Below are positions 8,574-16,185 of a DNA stretch of 64,000 nt, in pieces. This stretch comes from Leifsonia sp. fls2-241-R2A-40a (GTDB lineage: Bacteria > Actinomycetota > Actinomycetes > Actinomycetales > Microbacteriaceae). Every line of letters starts with the position of its first letter. Within the stretch, counting starts at the first letter, position 1. A program made the translations under genes and the position numbers. The DNA lies in NCBI RefSeq assembly GCF_030209575.1, contig NZ_JARVRS010000001.1, forward strand, positions 1,674,001 to 1,738,000, written 5' to 3'. Below the pieces are notes generated by a model. It saw nothing but the letters and a program-made list of their open reading frames with translations. It did not search any database and was not told the origin of the DNA.

Positions 8574-10376
8574 TCACTCCTTGCCGATCGGGATGCGGTC
8601 TTGGGTGGTGGTCGTGGTGCCGGAGAGCAGGTGGAAGGCGCTGCGCACGAGCGCGAAGTGGCTGTACGCCTGGGGCATGTTTCCCAGCTGCCGGGCAGTG
8701 TGCGGGTCCCATTCCTCGCTGAGCAGGCCGACGTCGTTGCGTAAATCCAGAAGTCGCTGGAACAAGGCTTCGGCGTCGTCTCTTCGGCCGGCGCCGATGA
8801 GCGCGTCCACCAGCCAGAACGAGCAGGCGAGGAACACCCCCTCCCCGCCCGGGAGGCCGTCGTCGCTGGCTTGGGGGCGGTAGCGCAGCACCAGCCCGTC
8901 GTCGGTGAGGTCTTTCTCTATGGCTTCGATTGTGCCGACGACTCGTGGATCGTCGGGCGGGAGGAACCCGACCCGGGGGATCAGCAGCAGGGAGGCATCC
9001 AGATCGTTCGACCCGTATGCCTGCACGAACGTGTTCCGCTTCGGGTCGTAGCCGTTTTCCAGGATGTCGCGGCGGATTTTCGCCCGCAGCCGCTCCCACT
9101 GGCGTACCGGGCCGGGAAGGTTGAACTGGTGGGCGCCGTCGATCATGCGGTCGACGGCGACCCATGCCATGACTTTCGAATGGGTGAAATGGCGGCGTGG
9201 GCCGCGCATCTCCCACAGCCCGTTGTCCGGCTCTTGCCAGTGCTCAGCCAGATGGCTGACGAGGGCGCGCTGTACGTCCCACGCGTCCTCGCCTGCGCCG
9301 ATGGTGGTGCGGGTGAGAGAGAGGCCGTCAAGAACTTCACCCCAGACATCGAGTTGCAGCTGTTCCGCGGCGGCGTTTCCGACACGGACGGGCGTGGAAT
9401 GATCGAACCCGGCCAGCCAGTCCAGTGCCTGTTCTGGGAGGCGGCGCCGGCCGTCGAGTCCGTACATGATGCGCAGGTCTGCGGGGTCACCGGCGACCGC
9501 GCGGACCAACCAGTTGCGCCACGAACTGGCCTCGTCGGTGTAGCCGGCGGTCAGAAGCGACTGCAGGGCGAGGGTCGCATCGCGCAGCCAGCAGAAACGG
9601 TAGTCCCAGTTGCGTGGCCCGCCGGGCTGCTCCGGCAGGGAGGTGGTCGGCGCGGCCACGATGCCGCCGGTCGGGAGGTAGGTCAGCGCCTTGAGGGTGA
9701 TCAGTGAGCGTTGGATGGCATCGCGATGCGCGCCGTACGCGTTGCTCTGACTGCTCCAACGGGTCCAGAACAATTCCGTCGAGGCCAACGCCGTCTCCGG
9801 ATCGGTTGGCTCTGGTTCCTCCTCGTGGCTGGGGTACCAGGTGAGCGCGAATGCGACGCGGTCGCCCGGGTTGACGGTGAAGTCGGCGACGGTGCGGAAG
9901 TCGCGGCCGCCCAGGGGCACGTCTGAGGAGATCAGCACCGCGTCCGGCCCGGCGACCGCTCGAACCCCGCGGTCCGTTTTCGTCACCCAGGGAACGACAT
10001 GCCCGTAGTCGAAGCGCAGTATCAGCTCGAACTGCATCGCCACCGTCCCGGAAACGCTCTCGACGATCCGTACGAGGTCGGCCGCCCGGTCACGCACCGG
10101 CATGAAATCGATGATGCGCACGACCCCGTCGGCGGTCTCCCACTCAGTCTCCAGGACCAGGGTGTCGCCGCGGTAGCGGCGACGCGTGCAACGACCGCTA
10201 CCGGCGGGTGCGATCCGCCACCGTCCGGCCGCCTCGGTGTCAAGGAGGGCGGCGAAGCAGGCGGCGGAGTCGAACCGGGGCAGGCACAGCCAATCGATCG
10301 ACCCGGTGACCGACACCATCGCCGCCGTGTGCAGGTCGCCGATCATCGCATAGTCCTCGATCCGCGGTGCGCTCAC
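8574..10376 (-). CDS. glycoside hydrolase family 15 protein (glucoamylase/trehalase-like)
   Basis: A 600-aa GH15 protein. The N-terminal beta-domain begins RIEDYAMIGDLHTAAMVSVTGSIDWLCLPRFD, the (alpha/alpha)6 barrel shows WDYRFCWLRDATLAL, the general-acid region GLWEMRGPRRHFTHSKVMAWVA, and the catalytic-base region LLSEEWDPHTARQLGNMPQAYSHFALV. It has no signal peptide, so it should act on intracellular alpha-glucosides. In actinobacteria this subfamily includes cytosolic trehalases and glucoamylase-like enzymes; which applies here cannot be told. The product would be glucose, a plausible substrate of the SDR encoded just upstream. GTG start overlaps the SDR stop (GTGA). Confidence 0.92.
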   Translation of the reverse strand: MSAPRIEDYAMIGDLHTAAMVSVTGSIDWLCLPRFDSAACFAALLDTEAAGRWRIAPAGSGRCTRRRYRGDTLVLETEWETADGVVRIIDFMPVRDRAADLVRIVESVSGTVAMQFELILRFDYGHVVPWVTKTDRGVRAVAGPDAVLISSDVPLGGRDFRTVADFTVNPGDRVAFALTWYPSHEEEPEPTDPETALASTELFWTRWSSQSNAYGAHRDAIQRSLITLKALTYLPTGGIVAAPTTSLPEQPGGPRNWDYRFCWLRDATLALQSLLTAGYTDEASSWRNWLVRAVAGDPADLRIMYGLDGRRRLPEQALDWLAGFDHSTPVRVGNAAAEQLQLDVWGEVLDGLSLTRTTIGAGEDAWDVQRALVSHLAEHWQEPDNGLWEMRGPRRHFTHSKVMAWVAVDRMIDGAHQFNLPGPVRQWERLRAKIRRDILENGYDPKRNTFVQAYGSNDLDASLLLIPRVGFLPPDDPRVVGTIEAIEKDLTDDGLVLRYRPQASDDGLPGGEGVFLACSFWLVDALIGAGRRDDAEALFQRLLDLRNDVGLLSEEWDPHTARQLGNMPQAYSHFALVRSAFHLLSGTTTTTQDRIPIGKE

Positions 10377-11140
10377 AGGCCCACACTTCCGTGCATGATG
10401 CCGCCATCCACGAAAACGGTGGTGGCGGTCAGGTACGAGCCGCCGTCGGAAATCACGAAGGCAACGACGTCACCGATCTGCGCGGGATCTGCCACCGTCC
10501 GTAGGGGAATGCTGTTCTCGAGCTTCTGGCGGAGCGAGTCGTCCTTCATGGTGGCGCTGTTGATCGGCGTGTTCACCGCGCCGGGCGCCACGTTGACCAC
10601 ACGCACGCCGTGCGGGCCCAGCTCCACTCCGGCGGTGCGGGTAAGCATCCGCATCCCGCCTTTCGCCACGCAGTAGCTGAGGTTGCCGGGCATCGGCCAG
10701 TCCTCGTGCACCGACGACACATTCACGACGATGCCCCCGGATCCTTGCTCGATGAACCGTTTCGCTGCCCGCTGGGTGCCGAAGACCGCGCTCTTGAGAT
10801 CGACGGCCATCACCTCCTCGAAGGCATCCTCGGTGACCTCCAGAAGGCTGTGCCGTTTTTCGATGCCCGCGTTGTTAACGAAGGCGTCCAGGTGCCCGAA
10901 TTCGTCGACGGCGGTCTGGATGAGCTTGTCGATATCGGCCGGCGAGCTCGCGTCGGCCTCGACACCGACGGCGCGACCGCCGGCGGCAGTGATTTCCGCG
11001 ACTAAGTCCGCCGTGTCCTCCGGCCGGGCCACGTAATCGATGACCACGGCGGCCCCGGCCGCTGCCACGCACCGCACGATCGCTGCGCCGATCCCGCTGT
11101 TGCCGCCGGTCACGACAACGCTCTTGCCACTCAAGTCCAC
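10373..11140 (-). CDS. SDR oxidoreductase, glucose 1-dehydrogenase-like; first gene of the operon
   Basis: A 255-aa classical short-chain dehydrogenase: cofactor motif VVVTGGNSGIGAAIV (residues 8-22), NNAGIEKR, catalytic Ser in VNVSSVHEDWP, YxxxK as YCVAKGG, and PGAVNTPIN. VHEDWP-type loops occur in glucose/sugar 1-dehydrogenases, so NAD(P)-dependent sugar oxidation is likely. The GTG at 11140 is chosen because GAGGAGGA lies 6-7 bases upstream; an in-frame ATG at 11167 lacks such a site and would reach the operator region. It heads a ten-gene minus-strand operon, with an ATGCG-TTTG-CGCAA palindrome 34-47 bases upstream of the start. Confidence 0.9.
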   Translation of the reverse strand: MDLSGKSVVVTGGNSGIGAAIVRCVAAAGAAVVIDYVARPEDTADLVAEITAAGGRAVGVEADASSPADIDKLIQTAVDEFGHLDAFVNNAGIEKRHSLLEVTEDAFEEVMAVDLKSAVFGTQRAAKRFIEQGSGGIVVNVSSVHEDWPMPGNLSYCVAKGGMRMLTRTAGVELGPHGVRVVNVAPGAVNTPINSATMKDDSLRQKLENSIPLRTVADPAQIGDVVAFVISDGGSYLTATTVFVDGGIMHGSVGL

Positions 11141-11173
11141 GATGGTCCTCCTCGGTCCGCCGCCCATTGAACC

Positions 11174-11187
11174 ATGCGTTTGCGCAA
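11174..11187. promoter_or_regulatory. putative operator of the SDR/GH15/GMC operon (ATGCG-TTTG-CGCAA)
   Basis: The site matches TTGCG-N4-CGCAA at nine of ten arm positions and sits 34-47 bases before the SDR start, where it would overlap the promoter. The same palindrome occurs before four neighbouring genes including a MarR regulator. Binding by that regulator is inferred. Confidence 0.6.
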
Positions 11188-11646
11188 ATGCAACTGTTTT
11201 CGGGGGAGCACCCAGCGGCTCCCCGGCGCGTGTGATGGTCGGCAGCGATGGCGAAGCTGATTGAGGAGGTGTGGCCCGATGGACGGCTCCCTGCCGGCAA
11301 GGCTGAGGCGGTCGCTCCGGCCCTCGGTGTCCCTCAACCGGCGCTCCAGGCGCGCTTGGCCGCGTCGAAGGCGTCGCGACCGACCGAAGCGGGGAGGGGG
11401 TTGGGGCGTCCCCTCCCCGCCCGCACCGGGTTGGTTTACACAACCGGTGGCTCATGCGCACGCGCATGAGGTTCTGCGGTGATCTGCCCCGTCGGCCCGC
11501 AGCGGCTGACTCGCCCTGCGGTCGAGGCCACTCCAAAGCGCCGGGCTGCCCTTGGCACACGGGCGTGGATGCTGAGATCGGGCATTCAGTGTCTCCCGAC
11601 CGAAACGGCGCACTTCCACATCGCTATGATGATTGTCACGCAACGT

Positions 11647-11660
11647 TTGCGATTGCGCAA
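11647..11660. promoter_or_regulatory. putative operator upstream of the flavin-reductase-like gene (TTGCG-ATTG-CGCAA)
   Basis: A perfect 5-bp-arm palindrome with a 4-bp spacer, 44 bases before the ATG at 11704. An additional CGCAA half-site lies just to the left (11639-11643), so two dimers could bind. It belongs to the TTGCG-N4-CGCAA set in this region. Confidence 0.6.
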
Positions 11661-11703
11661 TGGAAGTGATGTGGGACATGAAGCGTACGCGTATGGATCG
11701 ACG

Positions 11704-12486
11704 ATGAACGCTTCTGATCCGCTCGGCGCACCGGGCCGAGGTCACGCTCGGGTGCATCAGGCGGTGAGCCCACCCAATCTCTACGCGGGCACTCCCGTGC
11801 TGCTGCTGGCCTCGAGTAACGGCGACGGCACCGCCAACCTTGCCCCCGCTTCCTCGTACTGGGCGCTCGGACGGATGCTCGCTCTCGGCCTGGAGACCGA
11901 CGGTCAGACTCTCGCCAACATTCTCGATCGTCCGCAGCTGACGGTGAACTTCCCGTCGCCGGCGCTATGGTCTGCGGTCGAGCGGATCGCTGACCTGACG
12001 GGGAGGTCGGAGGTGCCGGAGGGGAAGCTCGGGCGGTACGCATACTGTGCCGACAAGTTTGCGGCGGCCGGCCTGACGCCGCAAACTTCCGACCTAGTCG
12101 ACCCGCCGCGGGTGCGTGAATGCTCGCTGCAGATTGAGGCGGAAGTGCGGCGGGTGACGCCAGGGGTGAGCGGTGACTATGCGATTGCCGAGGCGGAGGT
12201 TGTCCGGGTGCACGCCGACAGGAGCATCATTCGTGAGGGTGACCGAATCGACCCGCTGGCATGGCGGCCGATGATTTACAGCTTCCGGACCTACTTCCAG
12301 CTCGGCGAACCGGTCGGCGCACGCGGCGCCGCCCTTCCCGAGCCCGCTGAAGAGGGCAAGAAAGTGGGCGGCGCGGTTGAGTCGGAGGGCGGCGACCCGG
12401 CCTGCTGGCTTGCCCTGATCTGCCCAGATTGTGGTGCGGTGGGGGAGGCGCCCGGCGCATGCCGCTGCTGTGAAGCGGCTAGCTAA
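11704..12486 (+). CDS. flavin reductase-like FMN-binding protein with C-terminal Cys cluster
   Basis: A 260-aa protein. Residues ~20-190 resemble the flavin-reductase-like split-barrel fold (LYAGTPVLLLASSNGDGTANLAPASSYWALGRMLALGL, then DLVDPPRVRECSLQIEAEV), the fold used by NAD(P)H:FMN reductases and FMN-binding enzymes. The last 30 residues contain CPDCG and CRCC, which look like a compact zinc-ribbon or Fe/S cysteine cluster and are not part of the usual fold. The ATG at 11704 gives the natural domain start; no strong SD is seen, and a GTG 30 bases upstream is possible. A TTGCG-N4-CGCAA operator lies 44 bases upstream. Substrate unknown. Confidence 0.7.
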   Translation: MNASDPLGAPGRGHARVHQAVSPPNLYAGTPVLLLASSNGDGTANLAPASSYWALGRMLALGLETDGQTLANILDRPQLTVNFPSPALWSAVERIADLTGRSEVPEGKLGRYAYCADKFAAAGLTPQTSDLVDPPRVRECSLQIEAEVRRVTPGVSGDYAIAEAEVVRVHADRSIIREGDRIDPLAWRPMIYSFRTYFQLGEPVGARGAALPEPAEEGKKVGGAVESEGGDPACWLALICPDCGAVGEAPGACRCCEAAS

Positions 12487-12537
12487 CCGCTCACACAGGC
12501 ACGACGCCCTGAAACGAGCGGGGCCAGTCAGGCTACG

Positions 12538-13032
12538 CTACGCATCGCCGCTGAGGACGGGACGCACCAGGGTAAAGCGTCCGTCGTCGCCGTGTCGCCC
12601 CCCGGCGGCACGGGCGAAGGCACGAAAGCCGTCGGTGGCGCGCGCCCGATCCTCAGGTTCCATCGCTGCCAAGACCTCAGCCAGCGCCGCGCGACGGTGC
12701 CCGATCACCTGGTCGACAAGCGCGGCGCCCTGAGGAGTCAGTGTCAGCCGAACGAACCGCCGGTCGGCCGGATCCTCCGCCCGTGCGATCAAACCGGCGT
12801 GCACCAGCTTCTCGCTGGTGCGTGTGGCGTTGGAAGCGTGAACGCCCAGCTCGGCGGCGATCTCGCCGAGGTTCTGTGGACCCCGGGTCGCGATCGTCAC
12901 CAGCACCCGCAGTTGTGGCGACGTGACGATATCCTCCACCTCCGCCACCGATCGCGCTGCGACGCCCATCATCACGTCCGCCGCGATGAGCGCGGCGTTC
13001 ACATCCTGCTTTTCCACATTCTGGGCATTCAC
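12538..13032 (-). CDS. MarR-family transcriptional regulator
   Basis: A 164-aa winged-helix regulator: helix-turn-helix LGEIAAELGVHASNATRTSEKLVHAGLI, wing region RAEDPADRRFVRLTLTPQGAALV, and flanking dimerisation helices. The GTG at 13032 is preferred because an upstream GTG (13104) would place the TTGCG-type palindrome inside the gene. GAGAGG lies very close to this GTG, so the start may be a later GTG (13017 or 12999). The gene converges on the flavin-reductase-like gene. Its own promoter and four neighbours carry the same palindrome, so I infer it represses itself and the adjacent redox and exchanger genes in response to an unknown ligand or oxidant. It has no cysteine, so a thiol switch is unlikely. 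Confidence 0.88.
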   Translation of the reverse strand: MNAQNVEKQDVNAALIAADVMMGVAARSVAEVEDIVTSPQLRVLVTIATRGPQNLGEIAAELGVHASNATRTSEKLVHAGLIARAEDPADRRFVRLTLTPQGAALVDQVIGHRRAALAEVLAAMEPEDRARATDGFRAFARAAGGRHGDDGRFTLVRPVLSGDA

Positions 13033-13058
13033 CCTCTCAGTTCTAGCCCGAAAATCAT

Positions 13059-13072
13059 TTGCGCGCGCGTAG
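13059..13072. promoter_or_regulatory. degenerate operator upstream of the marR-type gene (TTGCG-CGCG-CGTAG)
   Basis: The left arm is perfect and the right arm keeps CG.A, 27 bases before the preferred GTG start. It is the weakest of five sites in the region, which would fit loose autoregulation. Support comes from spacing and position rather than a full match. Confidence 0.4.
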
Positions 13073-13140
13073 ACGTGGCTATCCGGGGAACGGTGAGGAT
13101 CCACCCTGAGGTACTGACAAGCTTCGCCGAGCGACGGCGG

Positions 13141-13422
13141 TCAGGCCTCGGTCGAATCGCCCGATCCCGAGTTTGCGCTTCCGCGGGTTCTCCCGTGTCT
13201 GTTGTGGTCGGCTTTCGGGTAGTTGCCGCCGCGCTGGTGGGTGCTCCGAACCAGGGGCTCCTCGCCCTCGTGGTCAGCTCCAACATAGGTTCCGGATACG
13301 TCCGCGTCGGGTCCGATCCCGCCGCGCTCGGTGTATTGCCCGTGCACTTGGCGCTCTTCTGGTGCTTCGGGGTCGGCCTGTGTGTAGTGGCCTTCGAGTT
13401 CGTCGCGTTCATGCTGAAGCAT
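13141..13422 (-). CDS. small hydrophilic tandem-repeat protein, unknown function
   Basis: A 93-aa very hydrophilic protein built of imperfect repeats with core G-x-Y-[TVP]-x-A-D: GHYTQAD, GQYTERG, GTYVGADHEG and GNYPKADHN, with about 16-22 residues per repeat. No signal peptide, membrane segment or known domain is visible. The ATG at 13422 is chosen because AAGGAGG sits 8 bases upstream; an in-frame GTG 6 bases earlier would be too close to that SD. A perfect TTGCG-ATAA-CGCAA operator lies 18-31 bases upstream of the ATG. Such composition suggests a disordered stress-related protein, which is a guess. Confidence 0.7.
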   Translation of the reverse strand: MLQHERDELEGHYTQADPEAPEERQVHGQYTERGGIGPDADVSGTYVGADHEGEEPLVRSTHQRGGNYPKADHNRHGRTRGSANSGSGDSTEA

Positions 13423-13439
13423 GGTCACCGCCTCCTTGC

Positions 13440-13453
13440 TTGCGATAACGCAA
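13440..13453. promoter_or_regulatory. putative operator upstream of the tandem-repeat protein (TTGCG-ATAA-CGCAA)
   Basis: A perfect 5-bp-arm palindrome next to the Shine-Dalgarno of the gene starting at 13422. Binding here would block the promoter or the start of transcription. Confidence 0.6.
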
Positions 13454-13544
13454 TTGTCCCACTGTTGAGGCCGGGTGGCTATTGCTTGCCACCGTGCGGC
13501 TGCCTCTCGGCGTCCTTGGCGCCATGTCCGCCGTTTCCGTGAGC

Positions 13545-14609
13545 CTAGGCTCCTGTGACCGCGAAAAGTCCTGCGACCCCGAGAAGGTAGGTCACCAAGA
13601 CGGTGGCCGAGTCGACTCCCATGCCGAGCACCCGTGTGGTCGGCCGGAACACCAGCCCGACGCAGTAGATCAGGGTGAGCAGTGCGGCGAGGGCAGTCAG
13701 GTACACGTCGCTGGCGTTCGCGTGGGGGAGCACCGCTCGCCCCGAGATGAGGGTGGCGACCAGGAACAGTACCGGCAGGAACGCGTTGCCGCCGAAGATG
13801 TCGCTCATGGCGAGGTTATCGTCACCTTGTTTGACCGCTTGCAGGCCGGTGGAGATTTCGGGAAGCGAGGTCGCCAGTGCCAGGACAGTGGCCCCGAAGA
13901 GTACCCCGGATAGTCCGATCTGTTTGGAGGCGGCGTCTCCGCTGGCTTCGAGCATGACGCCGGCGGCAAGGGTGGCGAGGGCGGAGATGCCGAAGACCAG
14001 CCAGACCCGCCCGGTGCTCCATTGCTGGTGGGGAGATTCCGGTTTGCTACGCCGATGCCCCGCGACATGAGGCGACGCGTCCGGCGCGTTTCCCTTTCGT
14101 TCCCACGGCAGGGACGACCCGGCACGCTTGACCAGTAGAAGTCCGATCACCCAGACGACGGCGATCAGAACGACGTCCGGTGAGAGGCGCAGGAACACCA
14201 AGGCGGGGAGTTGGCTGCCTGCCATCACGATGGCGAGGACCGCGACGACGACCACCGCTTCCAATACCAGCACCAGGGATGCCGCCCGATAGGTGAGCGG
14301 GGGGACGTTCTTACCGCGCTTTCCCCACGCGTCGAGGATCACGAGGACAACTGTTTGCAATGCGATCCCGCCGAGGATATTGCCGAGAGCTACGGAGAGG
14401 TCACCGGAAAGTGCGGCGCTGACTGTGATCGCTATTTCGGGCAGGTTGGTGGCGACGGCTAGGACGATGAGGCCGCCGAGTGCACTGCCGATGTGCAGGC
14501 GAGAGTCCAGCACGTCGGTGGTCCGGGAAAGTTGGATGCCAGCAACCCAAACCACCGCAGCCGCCACCACGAAGATCAGCACTAGCAGCCAGATCGGCCA
14601 TCCGGTCAT
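13545..14609 (-). CDS. sodium/calcium exchanger family (CaCA) membrane protein
   Basis: A 354-aa integral membrane protein with the two inverted alpha-repeats of the CaCA superfamily: GGLIVLAVATNLPEIAITVSAAL with GNILGG, and FGATVLALATSLPEISTGL with SDIFGGNAF. The conserved acidic residue in each NLPE/SLPE motif is present. Around ten membrane segments are visible, with a basic cytoplasmic loop after the first half (RKGNAPDASPHVAGHRRSKPES). Role: cation (Ca2+)/H+ or Na+ exchange. The ATG at 14609 overlaps the stop of a 19-codon leader ORF (ATGA). A perfect TTGCG-TGTA-CGCAA palindrome lies upstream, grouping it with the MarR-type regulon. Confidence 0.9.
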   Translation of the reverse strand: MTGWPIWLLVLIFVVAAAVVWVAGIQLSRTTDVLDSRLHIGSALGGLIVLAVATNLPEIAITVSAALSGDLSVALGNILGGIALQTVVLVILDAWGKRGKNVPPLTYRAASLVLVLEAVVVVAVLAIVMAGSQLPALVFLRLSPDVVLIAVVWVIGLLLVKRAGSSLPWERKGNAPDASPHVAGHRRSKPESPHQQWSTGRVWLVFGISALATLAAGVMLEASGDAASKQIGLSGVLFGATVLALATSLPEISTGLQAVKQGDDNLAMSDIFGGNAFLPVLFLVATLISGRAVLPHANASDVYLTALAALLTLIYCVGLVFRPTTRVLGMGVDSATVLVTYLLGVAGLFAVTGA

Positions 14610-14665
14610 CGCTGTACCGCCGCGGCAACCGCGCGATCGAACTGAGCGCCAACTTCCTCGTGCAT
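14606..14665 (-). CDS. possible 19-residue leader peptide coupled to the exchanger gene
   Basis: A short ORF (starts MHEEVGAQF, ends AAAVQR) begins at an ATG preceded by AGAGGA at normal spacing, while the exchanger ATG has no SD of its own. The leader stop overlaps the exchanger start as ATGA. This layout fits translational coupling. No regulatory motif such as a codon run is visible, so it may simply supply ribosomes. Confidence 0.45.
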   Translation of the reverse strand: MHEEVGAQFDRAVAAAVQR

Positions 14666-14745
14666 GAGCGTCCTCTCTCGTGAATCCACGTCCGCACGCT
14701 ACGCCTTGGGTTGGCGTGAAGAACGGCCTTGAAAACCCCGGGTAG

Positions 14746-14759
14746 TTGCGTGTACGCAA
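14746..14759. promoter_or_regulatory. putative operator upstream of the exchanger (TTGCG-TGTA-CGCAA)
   Basis: A perfect palindrome, extended to GTTGCGTGTACGCAAC (16 bases), 81 bases before the leader ATG at 14665. It is the most symmetrical member of the five-site set. The rest of 14,760-14,934 shows no gene I can support. Confidence 0.65.
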
Positions 14760-14934
14760 CCGTAGCGTCGCGTTCCGTCCCCGCCAGTGTGGATGATCTG
14801 CGGAGCTGGGTCCGGCTCTTTCGTGCGGCTCGAGCAGGCATCAAAGCACCGGCACGCCGGGCGCGAGAGCGTCCAGCGCGCGGGGCAGCATTCAACTGCA
14901 CGTGAAGGGGTCCTAGGCGCACTCGCGGGCGAGC

Positions 14935-15786
14935 CTAAGCGCAGATGAGGCTTGTGATGGCGTGCGCGGCGTGAAGCACGCGGGATGCGGTGTCGCGGAT
15001 TTGCTGAACGTCCTCGTTGGCCCATCCGGTGATGTAACCGACGCTGTACGCGCTGGTGTCGAAACCGGCCAGGCCGGCGACGACGTACGCGACAGACTCG
15101 GCCTCCACTTCCATCCGCCCCCGGTGGTGTCGGTACTCATCGAGGTCGTCCACGTGGCCGAGTTGAAGGTGGGCGGTCTCGTGGATGAGGGTTTTTGCTG
15201 CCTGCTCAGGCGCAAGGTCGAGGCTCAGGGTAATGCGGTGTTGCTCGGGGTCGGTGTGTCCGTTCGCGTGGGTGAGCGGCGCGCGTGCGACGGTCCATCC
15301 GAGCGCCTCGAGTTGTGCGGTGAGGGGGCGGATGACGCCGTGATCGCCCTTACCGGTGAGTTGGTGGATCGGGTTTTGTGGCAGCGGTATGCCGTCGATC
15401 GGGTCGGTTTGGGAGATGTCGAACACGGACAGCACGGGGTAGTAGTGCGCGATGCGCTCCACTGCGTCGGAGTCGCTGTCGTCGTTTCCGACGGTCTTCT
15501 TCGCGCTGTAGCCGAATATATTGATCGCATGTTCCCCTTTGCGGACTTGACGACCTTTGGCCTGCCATTGCCGGAACCCGGCGACCATGGTCGCGTCCGG
15601 GTTTTGGGCGAGGATCAGGAGCATGTTGTTCAGGCTGTAGGTGTGGAAGGATCTGGCGAAGTCGAGGAATCGGCGCCATTGCCCGCTGTCCGCAAGCAGC
15701 TGAACTTGCTCGATGAGCGATGCTTGTAGTGCTTCGGCTTGCGCCTTGCGCTGCTCGGCGGTCCGCCCGTTGGTCGTGTCCTTCAT
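14935..15786 (-). CDS. ArdC-like ssDNA-binding/metallopeptidase-domain protein
   Basis: A 283-aa protein. The N-terminal region (residues ~15-110: LADSGQWRRFLDFARSFHTYSLNN, MVAGFRQWQAKGRQVRKGEHAI) matches the ArdC/LtrC-like N-terminal domain found on plasmids and conjugative elements. The C-terminal half carries a zinc-metallopeptidase signature HETAHLQLGH (HExxH) with a downstream acidic ligand region EVEAESVAYVVAGLAG. Proteins of this type protect incoming single-stranded DNA from restriction or act as element-borne peptidases. The ATG at 15786 is the natural domain start. It sits next to the IS110 and split leader, supporting a mobile origin. Confidence 0.82.
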   Translation of the reverse strand: MKDTTNGRTAEQRKAQAEALQASLIEQVQLLADSGQWRRFLDFARSFHTYSLNNMLLILAQNPDATMVAGFRQWQAKGRQVRKGEHAINIFGYSAKKTVGNDDSDSDAVERIAHYYPVLSVFDISQTDPIDGIPLPQNPIHQLTGKGDHGVIRPLTAQLEALGWTVARAPLTHANGHTDPEQHRITLSLDLAPEQAAKTLIHETAHLQLGHVDDLDEYRHHRGRMEVEAESVAYVVAGLAGFDTSAYSVGYITGWANEDVQQIRDTASRVLHAAHAITSLICA

Positions 15787-16075
15787 GGTCGGTGCTCCCT
15801 GGTGGTCAACCTGTTTGGTGTGGGTTGTTCGACAGAGGGAGTCGGTGGGAGCGGGAGCACCGGGAGTGCCCACCGCGCTCTGGCGAGATAAGCCCGGAGG
15901 GCGCGTCAGAGCGCGGTTGGAACGGCAAGGTGCGTCAGCGACCTACGATGAACGGTCGGACAGCCCACACCGCACTAGATAGGACTGCCCAGCGCAGCAG
16001 GACCACGTCGGATGCAGACCAGTGTTGGTCGCGTAATCCGTTGGGCACCGTGGGCCGAGAGTCGCATCCCTTTAG

Positions 16076-16170
16076 TGGAGCCGCCTGCGGCGGCGCTGAC
16101 CTGGCCTGTTTTGTTTGTCTTTCCGGCGGCCGATCGCAGCTCGTTCCCGGTCCTCCGCGCCGGGCTCTCG
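16076..16170 (+). repeat. left part of duplicated leader, copy A (split by IS110)
   Basis: About 95 bases that align at roughly 85% with 24,796-24,891. They contain a GCCGCCTGCGGCGGC hairpin and the left arm TTGTTTGTCTTTCCGGCGG (16,110-16,128) of a 19-bp inverted repeat whose right arm is at 17,631-17,649. The segment stops exactly where the IS110 begins. I see no gene in 15,787-16,075. Confidence 0.75.
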
Positions 16171-16185
16171 ACGCTTCTATGTTTG

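Noticed and set aside
13029-13412. 127-codon minus-strand frame overlapping the tandem-repeat protein
   Set aside because: It overlaps the better-supported repeat protein and the MarR operator, and has no SD.
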